Shown here: positions 13,338 to 18,953 of the stretch, piece after piece
Layout: the number at the start of each line of letters is the position of its first letter
Position numbering within the stretch: the stretch's first letter is position 1
NCBI GenBank assembly: GCA_964582545.1
Contig: CAZOSB010000038.1
Coordinates: 1-18,953, forward strand
Direction: 5' to 3'
From: JAVVUJ01 sp964582545
Lineage (GTDB): Bacteria; Bacillota; Clostridia; Peptostreptococcales; Anaerovoracaceae
Length of the DNA stretch: 18,953 bases
Position numbers and translations under genes: made by a program
Notes under the pieces: model-generated
What the model saw: the letters and a program-made list of their open reading frames with translations, nothing else
What the model was told of the DNA's origin: nothing
The model's database searches: none

Positions 13338-14597
13338 ATGTTGAATGGTGAACAGCTAAGGCTGCTGGCTATCGTTAGTTTTGTTTTTTATAATATTCAA
13401 GCAATAGATTACTCCAGAAATATCCTAAAGGATTTTACTCGAGTAAAATTAGCTATGCTTATTATTACAATATTTAATACCTTTATCTTGTTTTATGGGA
13501 GTACCTTGTCTATTCCTATGCCCATTACCTATGTAGCTGGATTTTGTTTGCTATTTTTAGAATTTAAGCTGTTTTCAAAGTCCTCCTATAAACAGCTTCT
13601 CTTTGGAGCTAGTGTGTTTATGTTGCACATCATGTTGATCAATATAACGGTAATTACCATTTTGACTATGGTTCATAAGAGTACCTTTTTCCATATTATA
13701 TATGAGGATGAGGTAATGGTTAGCTTAAGTATCGCCATTACTTTTTTAACTTGTACTGTATTTTTAATAGGTTTTATGCAGCTTATTACAATTGAGGAAA
13801 TAATCATTCTCAGTAACGACAGATACGGTACTAATTTCATCAATATCGTTACTTGCTTTATGATTTTATATCTGATTTTTGATAGTGCTATGTTTATGAT
13901 GAATTTGAGATTTCATATGCAGATGTTATTTTTGTTATCTACGGTAGCGGTTTCTGGTGTAGTTTTTTATTTTTGTCTGGTACACTGCATCAAAATAAGT
14001 AAACATTCTCATTTTAAAACGAAGTTTCAAAGATTAAATGAAGAGCTGAAGGAAAAAGTGGAAATGGAAAAACAGCTTAGGAGCATTGCGTACAAGGATA
14101 ACTTAACGGGGTGTTTTACAAGGAAATATGCATTGGATTTTTTTGAAACATTAATTCGTTCGAAGGAAATAGACTTTGCGGTGACCTACATAGATATGGA
14201 TGGGTTAAAGGCTGTAAACGATACATACGGACACGGGGAGGGGGATCGATATATCGGCAGCATTGCGGAGGCTATCTTTACAAAGATTCGAACCTGTGAC
14301 GTGTTAGCTAGAATAGGTGGGGATGAGTTCTTATTGATTTTACCTGAGTCAGATGAAGAGGGGGCCCGTGCAGTGATGGATCGCGTATTGACATTGTTGG
14401 AAGAGAATGCCCAAGCTCAGGATTTGTCCTATAAACCTAATATAAGCTACGGTATTGTCTTTGTAAATAAAGGAAATGCCCAATCAGTCAAGGAAATTAT
14501 GGAAATGGCTGATTTGCGCATGTATGATCATAAAAAGTTAAAAAAAACCGCTATGGATAGGGTGACTTCCACTAAGTCCGGAGGTGAGAAAAATTAG
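13338..14597 (+). CDS. Membrane diguanylate cyclase with intact I-site
   Basis: A 419-residue protein. Residues about 1-230 hold six or seven transmembrane helices, possibly a membrane sensor without a domain I recognise. A short coiled coil (FQRLNEELKEKVEMEKQL) leads into a GGDEF domain from about residue 248 (YKDNLTGCFTRKYAL, then DMDGLKAVNDTYGHGEGD). The active-site loop is GGDEF at 327-331, and the product-inhibition site RxxD is R318-D321, five residues upstream. It should convert two GTP to c-di-GMP and be product-inhibited. AGAAAGG precedes the ATG. Expression is controlled by the c-di-GMP riboswitch upstream. The gene overlaps its paralogue downstream. Confidence 0.92.
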   Translation: MLNGEQLRLLAIVSFVFYNIQAIDYSRNILKDFTRVKLAMLIITIFNTFILFYGSTLSIPMPITYVAGFCLLFLEFKLFSKSSYKQLLFGASVFMLHIMLINITVITILTMVHKSTFFHIIYEDEVMVSLSIAITFLTCTVFLIGFMQLITIEEIIILSNDRYGTNFINIVTCFMILYLIFDSAMFMMNLRFHMQMLFLLSTVAVSGVVFYFCLVHCIKISKHSHFKTKFQRLNEELKEKVEMEKQLRSIAYKDNLTGCFTRKYALDFFETLIRSKEIDFAVTYIDMDGLKAVNDTYGHGEGDRYIGSIAEAIFTKIRTCDVLARIGGDEFLLILPESDEEGARAVMDRVLTLLEENAQAQDLSYKPNISYGIVFVNKGNAQSVKEIMEMADLRMYDHKKLKKTAMDRVTSTKSGGEKN

Positions 14598-15798
14598 CAC
14601 TTTATTTTGTGTTGTTGCTAGCATAATCTTCCTAGTATATAATTTAGTAGTATTTAATTATTCTCAGAAAATATTGTTAAATCAAAAACAAAATCTTCTG
14701 GTTTATTTGCCTGTTGCTCTTGTTAACTATGCTTTGATTGTAATATTTTACTTTTATCATTTAAACGAGTTTTATTTTACCATTGGTTACTTTGTGGTAT
14801 TAGCAATAGAGTTCCGAATATACTTTAATACCTCTATTCAAAAAAATATATTTGGAACGGTTTGTTTTGCGTTAAATATTGTATGCATCCGCATGCTGGT
14901 GATGTCTATCTATTCTGCTTACCATCACGTTGATGTGAACAGTGTTGTAACCTCTGTTTCGTTAAACCTACTGTGTTCAGTTATTTCAATATCATTAGCA
15001 ATTGTTTACATTACCATATTTGACCTATTCGTTAAAATCGAAATTCTATTTTTCATTCATACCATAGGAGATAATGCAACTTTTGTTGATAGAGTACTTT
15101 GTAGTATCTACGTTTACTTAATTATCATTGTAAATTTATACTATATCCAAGATCCGGCAGCTAATTCCATTCTGCATTGGTATCTGATAAAGGTTGCCGT
15201 ATGCAGTATCGGGGGGTTTGCTGTCTCCATAGGGTATGCGATTGTTATGGCTACGCTGCAAGATTTGCAACAACAATCAGAAGAGGTGATCGAGGAGATA
15301 ATTAACACGGAGGAAGCCCATAAAGAACTGCTGGATATTGCCTATATAGATAGTCTGACGGGCTGCTTTAAAAGAGATTGGGCGATGCAGAATTTGCAAC
15401 AGAGAATAGATGAAAAGCAGGATTTCCTCGTTATTTTTATCGATTTAGATGGATTAAAGTTCGTAAATGATAATTACGGACACCAAGAAGGAGATCTATA
15501 TCTTTTAATCGTTGTCAAATTAATCAAAGAATTTTTTCCCAATAAGGCAGTCTGCCGCTTGGGTGGCGACGAGTTTTTAGTGATCTTTGAAGGAAAGGAC
15601 TATAAAGCCTGTCATGCTGTAACGCAAGCCTTGTGGGATGAGTTGAATTCCCTGTCACAAACCAGTGGAGAGTATATGATGTCCTTTAGTTATGGCATTA
15701 CGACCTATGAAGAGGGGATGAGCTGTGCATCGTTATTAAACAATGCAGATAAAAAAATGTATGATTTTAAGATGGCAAATAAAAAAGCTCGCAATTGA
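14584..15798 (+). CDS. Second membrane diguanylate cyclase, I-site lost
   Basis: About 404 residues, built like the preceding protein: six or seven transmembrane helices, a linker, then GGDEF from about residue 250 (YIDSLTGCFKRDWAM, DLDGLKFVNDNYGHQEGD) with an intact GGDEF loop at 327-331. The two appear to be tandem duplicates. The I-site position reads FPNK instead of RxxD, so product inhibition should be absent. Start: GTG 14584 is the only common start before the first helix, but GGAGGTGA (14580-14587) overlaps it. The codon correctly spaced after that site is ATT 14593, so the true start may be a rare ATT. The frame overlaps the previous gene by 14 bases. Confidence 0.88.
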   Translation: MRKISTLFCVVASIIFLVYNLVVFNYSQKILLNQKQNLLVYLPVALVNYALIVIFYFYHLNEFYFTIGYFVVLAIEFRIYFNTSIQKNIFGTVCFALNIVCIRMLVMSIYSAYHHVDVNSVVTSVSLNLLCSVISISLAIVYITIFDLFVKIEILFFIHTIGDNATFVDRVLCSIYVYLIIIVNLYYIQDPAANSILHWYLIKVAVCSIGGFAVSIGYAIVMATLQDLQQQSEEVIEEIINTEEAHKELLDIAYIDSLTGCFKRDWAMQNLQQRIDEKQDFLVIFIDLDGLKFVNDNYGHQEGDLYLLIVVKLIKEFFPNKAVCRLGGDEFLVIFEGKDYKACHAVTQALWDELNSLSQTSGEYMMSFSYGITTYEEGMSCASLLNNADKKMYDFKMANKKARN

Positions 15799-15823
15799 CT
15801 TTATTCGCAATATATGCTAATAT
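15795..15823 (+). promoter_or_regulatory. Promoter of the Gate-TerC operon
   Basis: TTGACT (15795-15800) and TAATAT (15818-15823) with a 17-bp spacer and a TGC extended -10 element (15815-15817). It begins inside the last codons of the upstream cyclase gene. Confidence 0.65.
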
Positions 15824-15864
15824 ATTCTAAATTATTCCAATTTATCTATTGAAAAGGATCGTTC

Positions 15865-16299
15865 ATGGATTTACTTTGTTCTGCTATAAAAGATGGTTTT
15901 TTTAAAGCCATAAAAACCGGCATCATGTTATTAAAAATAGTATTGCCGGTATATGCTATTGTAGTTATTATTAAATATTCGCCAGCTCTTCCGTGGTTGC
16001 AGAACACTTGTGCCCCGGCTATGGGTTTTTTCCATTTACCGGCTGAAGCGGTGGTACCCATCATAACTGGCTTTTTTACGGATGAATACGGTGTGGCCGC
16101 TGCGTTGTCTAACTTTCCGTTTACCGTAGGTCAGATAACCACTGTAGCCATGATTACACTTGTCTTTCACTCTATTCCTGTAGAGGCCGCCGTAGCGCAG
16201 AGAATCGGTATGTCAGCGTGGAAGTTTACGTTGTTTCGATTGGTGTTTGCTGTTATTACGGGTGTTTTGGTAGGCTGGCTAGGGGGGTACCTGCTATGA
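15865..16299 (+). CDS. Nucleoside-recognition (Gate) domain membrane protein, first half
   Basis: A 144-residue hydrophobic protein with about three or four membrane segments. IKTGIMLLKIVLPVYAIVVII and the pore-like VVPIITGFFTDEYGVAAALSNFP fit the Gate/nucleoside-recognition domain, a half-transporter fold seen in SpmA/SpmB and in nucleoside and ferrous iron transporters. Its ATG overlap with the next gene (ATGA, 16296-16299) suggests the two products form one complex. AAAAGGA is the ribosome site. The transported substrate is unknown. Confidence 0.75.
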   Translation: MDLLCSAIKDGFFKAIKTGIMLLKIVLPVYAIVVIIKYSPALPWLQNTCAPAMGFFHLPAEAVVPIITGFFTDEYGVAAALSNFPFTVGQITTVAMITLVFHSIPVEAAVAQRIGMSAWKFTLFRLVFAVITGVLVGWLGGYLL

Positions 16300-16790
16300 G
16301 TGCAACTTTTGATGTGATCTTAAAAGAAATTATTACCGGCTGGTTCTCCACCATATTAAACTTGTCCAAGATTCTCATTCCATTGATGATAACCATAGAA
16401 ATTCTCAGGGTCTATCATGTGATGGAAAAATTAGCGGATAAAATGCAATTCTTGGCAAAGGCTATGGGTATGGAAAAACAGTCTATATTTCCTTTGTTAG
16501 TGGGGGTGACCATGGGGGTAACCTACGGGGCAGGAACCTTGATCGAAATCAATAAGCAAACTCCTATTTCAAAGAAAGACTACACTTTGATCGGAATATT
16601 TCTGTTTTTATGCCATGGTATTATTGAAACCGCTTTTATATTTAGTGTAGCCGGAGCAAACATATTTTTTATCACCATAGTGAGGTTGTTATTTGCCTTT
16701 TTGGTTACCCTAATTGCGGCCAGAATGCCGTTTATTAAGAAGTTAAGCGATGAGGTATACTTGAAAGAGGACGTAATAGAGGAGAAATAG
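16296..16790 (+). CDS. Nucleoside-recognition (Gate) domain membrane protein, second half
   Basis: A 164-residue membrane protein from ATG 16296; the longer open frame back to 16218 only overlaps the previous gene in another frame and has no ribosome site. AGGGGGG (16281-16287) precedes the chosen start. GWFSTILNLSKILIPLMITIEILRV and PLLVGVTMGVTYGAGTLIEINKQ match the partner half of Gate-domain pairs, with about four membrane segments. The C-terminus is charged and cytosolic (LSDEVYLKEDVIEEK). It resembles SpmB-like partners in arrangement, but the sporulation role should not be assumed. TerC follows after three bases. Confidence 0.75.
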   Translation: MSATFDVILKEIITGWFSTILNLSKILIPLMITIEILRVYHVMEKLADKMQFLAKAMGMEKQSIFPLLVGVTMGVTYGAGTLIEINKQTPISKKDYTLIGIFLFLCHGIIETAFIFSVAGANIFFITIVRLLFAFLVTLIAARMPFIKKLSDEVYLKEDVIEEK

Positions 16791-16793
16791 TTT

Positions 16794-17651
16794 ATGGAAA
16801 TGAAATCTGCAATCAAATGGGTGATTTTTTGGATTGGACTTGCCGTGGCCTTTAATATAGGGATTTATTTTTGGGAAGGACCAGATAAAGCCATGGAGTT
16901 TCTCGGTGGTTATCTCATTGAGCTCAGTCTAAGTTTAGACAACCTATTTTTATTTATTACACTATTTGCAGCATTTGGAGTCAAGGGTCATGCTCAGCGT
17001 AGGGTTCTGAACTATGGAATTATTGGGGCCATCATCTTAAGGCTTATATTCATCATGGCAGGAGTGGCGGTGGTCAACAAGTTCCATTGGGTGCTCTATG
17101 TGTTTGGAGCAATCTTACTCATCAGCGGGTTAAAGATGATGTTTATGAAAGAGGAAGAACCCGATCTAGTCAACAGCAAAATTCTGAAAGGTCTAAGGAA
17201 GATGGTAAGGATGACCGATGAATATCACGGAGAACTTTTTATGGTCAAAATAGATGGGCTAAAATATTTTACCCCTTTGTTTGCCGTGGTGGTTCTGATT
17301 GAATTTACAGATGTCTTGTTTGCCATAGATTCCATTCCTGCTGTATTTGCTATTTCCAGAGACCCTTTGATTGTATATACCTCTAATATCTTTGCCATCA
17401 TGGGACTTAGGAGCCTTTATTTCGTCTTAGGCGCGCTGTACGAAAAGTTTGCATTTTTAAAATATGGAATCGCCACTTTATTAATGTTTACTGGAGTAAA
17501 GCTTACAATTCTTATGTTTGATCTGCATATTTCTACTCCTGTTTCTATTGGAGTCATTGCATTAATCATATCTGCTAGCATCGTGGTTTCTTTGATTTTG
17601 TCTAATCGAAAAGAAAGAAAAGGAAAAGTCGCACAAAACATCAAACTATAA
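16794..17651 (+). CDS. TerC/Alx-family integral membrane protein
   Basis: A 285-residue protein with eight or nine predicted membrane helices. The TerC hallmarks are present: ELSLSLDNLFLF (D49, N50) and IEFTDVLFAIDSIPAVFAI (D173, D179), acidic residues within the membrane thought to coordinate a metal ion. Family members (TerC, Alx, MeeF/MeeY) are linked to tellurite resistance or Mn2+ export, often to supply metal for secreted enzymes. The gene starts three bases after the Gate gene with GAGGAG upstream, so they form one operon. No yybP-ykoY (Mn) riboswitch was seen upstream. The metal cannot be named from the sequence. Confidence 0.9.
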   Translation: MEMKSAIKWVIFWIGLAVAFNIGIYFWEGPDKAMEFLGGYLIELSLSLDNLFLFITLFAAFGVKGHAQRRVLNYGIIGAIILRLIFIMAGVAVVNKFHWVLYVFGAILLISGLKMMFMKEEEPDLVNSKILKGLRKMVRMTDEYHGELFMVKIDGLKYFTPLFAVVVLIEFTDVLFAIDSIPAVFAISRDPLIVYTSNIFAIMGLRSLYFVLGALYEKFAFLKYGIATLLMFTGVKLTILMFDLHISTPVSIGVIALIISASIVVSLILSNRKERKGKVAQNIKL

Positions 17652-17696
17652 CTGAAGTTTACTGTTGGTTTCTTCGTAAAACGAAAGGGGCACCAT

Positions 17697-18674
17697 ATGA
17701 ACCAGCTAGAAAAAAAGTGTTTAAAACAGGCAGAAAGATTTTTAGAGTATTGTAAAACAAACAGGCGACTGACTAGAGATAGCGTACGAGGGTATTCCCA
17801 TGACATCAAGATTTTTAATAAATTCTTGATGGGTAAGGAACCTCCCGTAACCGACTATAATGGGGTGGACAAAAGCGTATTGGACGAGTATGTGGTATAC
17901 TTACAGGATTATGCTGTAAAAACCATCAAAAGAAGATTTGCGGGAATTCAATCCTTATTCAACTACTTAGAGTATATGGAATTGGTCTCTGAGAATCCGT
18001 TCCATAAGTTTAAGCTTAGGCTCAGGGAACCTATAAAGCTGAGGGTGTCATTGACGAAGGAAGAAATTTCTGTCTTGTTGCGGGTGGTCTATGATTCAAA
18101 ACCTTATGAGCATATTTACAGCCTTGATGATGTAAAAACCAATTCTTACGATTTTTTATGGATTCGAAACGTGGCGATCTTTGAACTTCTCTTCGTAGGA
18201 GGAATGAGGGTCAGTGAACTATGTTCCATAAAATTTGAAGATGTGGATTTAGAGAACATGTATATTCTCATACATGGAAAGGGAAATCGAGAACGCCTTG
18301 TCTTCTTAGAAAATGAAGAAGTGGAAAGGGCCCTGGTCAATTATTTAAAAGTTAGAAAAAATGTTAAAGTCTACTCTCCCTACATATTTATCACGAAAAA
18401 TTTAGAACAACTTACCACAGCCTCCGTAAGAAGTATGGTTAGACGATATGCAAAAGAATGCAATATCGATAAAAATGTTACTCCTCATGTTTTTCGGCAC
18501 ACCTTTGCTACTCTTCTTTTAGAAGAAGGAGTAGACATCAAATACATCCAAGATTTTCTGGGGCACAGCTCTATCTCTACAACACAGCTTTACTTGCATA
18601 CAAACAATAAACATAAAAGAGAAATTATGGCTTCGAAACACCCTAGAGGTATGATTAACATGGAGCCAAAATAA
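17697..18674 (+). CDS. Tyrosine recombinase, XerC/D-like
   Basis: A 325-residue site-specific recombinase. The N-terminal SAM-like core-binding domain (about 1-105) includes RDSVRGYSHDIKIFNKFL. The catalytic domain has a complete active site: R171 (GGMRVSEL), K195 (HGKGNRER), H264 and R267 (HVFRHTFATLL), H290 (GHSS) and nucleophile Y299 (TQLYLHT). It is slightly longer than XerC/XerD because of an insert near residues 125-155. AAAGGGG precedes the ATG. It sits 45 bases after terC and may be read from the same transcript. No phage or transposon genes or att repeats surround it, so a chromosome-resolving or orphan Xer role is more likely than a prophage integrase. Confidence 0.88.
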   Translation: MNQLEKKCLKQAERFLEYCKTNRRLTRDSVRGYSHDIKIFNKFLMGKEPPVTDYNGVDKSVLDEYVVYLQDYAVKTIKRRFAGIQSLFNYLEYMELVSENPFHKFKLRLREPIKLRVSLTKEEISVLLRVVYDSKPYEHIYSLDDVKTNSYDFLWIRNVAIFELLFVGGMRVSELCSIKFEDVDLENMYILIHGKGNRERLVFLENEEVERALVNYLKVRKNVKVYSPYIFITKNLEQLTTASVRSMVRRYAKECNIDKNVTPHVFRHTFATLLLEEGVDIKYIQDFLGHSSISTTQLYLHTNNKHKREIMASKHPRGMINMEPK

Positions 18675-18816
18675 AAATTTTTATTAAAAATATTATTTTA
18701 TCAGGATTCATATAGATCCAATATTTTTTTTCATTTTATTCCAATTTTCAATCTTAAAATTATCTTTTTTAACTGTTTTAATTTTACTGAACTTACAAAT
18801 TTTATGATTTAAATAA

Positions 18817-18897
18817 CTTCTACTGAGGATAATGTCAAATTATCTTCTTAGTAGGGGGGAGAAATTTGAACCAAGAAAATCTATGAAAATCCCCTAC
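18817..18897 (+). promoter_or_regulatory. Structured leader with two mutually exclusive hairpins
   Basis: Hairpin A pairs CTTCTACTGAG (18817-18827) with CTTAGTAGGGG (18847-18857) through G-U pairs, then GATAA with TTATC (18828-18832 with 18840-18844), loop TGTCAAA. Hairpin B pairs GTAGGGG (18851-18857) with CCCCTAC (18891-18897) perfectly. Bases 18851-18857 cannot be in both, and the next ribosome site follows B by 13 bases. This is the layout of a leader switch. I do not recognise a known riboswitch class. The AT-rich 18675-18816 shows no gene. Confidence 0.4.
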
Positions 18898-18928
18898 GGA
18901 AGAAAACCTTAAAGGAGGAATTTAAAAC

Positions 18929-18953
18929 ATGAGAAAAGTATTATCTTTTGTAC
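18929..18953 (+). CDS. Start of a gene cut by the window edge
   Basis: ATG at 18929 follows a very strong AAAGGAGGAA site (18911-18920). Only eight codons are visible, MRKVLSFV, a basic then hydrophobic start like a signal peptide or lipoprotein leader, for example of a solute-binding protein. Function unknown. Confidence 0.6.

Noticed and set aside
16218..16295. Upstream extension of the second Gate protein
   Set aside because: It overlaps the first Gate gene out of frame with a non-membrane, Cys-rich translation; ATG 16296 has the ribosome site and the ATGA overlap.
17697..18674. Tyrosine recombinase as a prophage or integron integrase
   Set aside because: No phage genes, cassette arrays, tRNA target or direct repeats nearby; it is Xer-like and lies behind terC.
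1..18953. CRISPR arrays, tRNA or rRNA genes, insertion sequences
   Set aside because: No regularly spaced repeats, cloverleaf sequences, rRNA motifs, transposase frames or terminal inverted repeats were seen.

Overview
The window looks like chromosomal DNA from a low-GC, Gram-positive anaerobe, most likely a member of the Clostridia. The support is strong GGAGG-type ribosome binding sites, AT-rich sigma-A-type promoters, a c-di-GMP-I (GEMM) riboswitch, a CooS-family Ni/Fe-S protein with a CooF ferredoxin-like partner, an Rrf2 regulator and a secreted enzyme with a copper-amine-oxidase-type N-terminal domain. No species can be named from the sequence alone. No phage, plasmid, IS, CRISPR or tRNA/rRNA feature was seen.

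Layout. (1) 1-3675 is a regulator-rich stretch: a MarR regulator with a flavodoxin-like protein, a leftward TetR regulator with a small zinc-ribbon protein, then a small YdeI/OmdA-like protein, a short broken reading frame and a membrane-anchored LuxR-type regulator. Near-identical 20-bp operator-like elements lie in tandem before the marR gene and once, inverted, over the -10 box of the ydeI-like gene, so the MarR protein probably controls both transcripts. (2) 3784-7978 holds a secreted M28-family metallopeptidase, a short-chain dehydrogenase and a leftward zinc-ribbon/P-loop kinase-like protein. (3) 8196-13007 is a redox block: an HdrB-like CCG-domain protein, then an operon of Rrf2 regulator, CooS, CooF and an FAD/NAD(P)H oxidoreductase. 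(4) 13128-15798 is a c-di-GMP riboswitch with a terminator, followed by two related membrane diguanylate cyclases. (5) 15795-18674 holds two split nucleoside-recognition (Gate) membrane proteins, a TerC-family membrane protein and a tyrosine recombinase. (6) The 3' edge holds a leader with two mutually exclusive hairpins and the first codons of a new gene.

The most interesting unit is block 3. The CooS protein keeps the cysteines and histidine expected to hold the B, C and D clusters. By comparison with remembered Carboxydothermus CODH-II sequence, however, it has Gln where the catalytic Lys stands and has lost most or all of the histidine proton relay; it also has an extra N-terminal CxxCxxC. 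With CooF and FNOR beside it, electrons can plausibly pass between NAD(P)H and the CooS-like active site, but the substrate may not be CO. The promoter of this operon is embedded in a perfect inverted repeat that also forms the terminator of the gene before it. Block 4 suggests a feedback loop in which c-di-GMP controls the genes that make it; only one of the two cyclases keeps the product-inhibition site.
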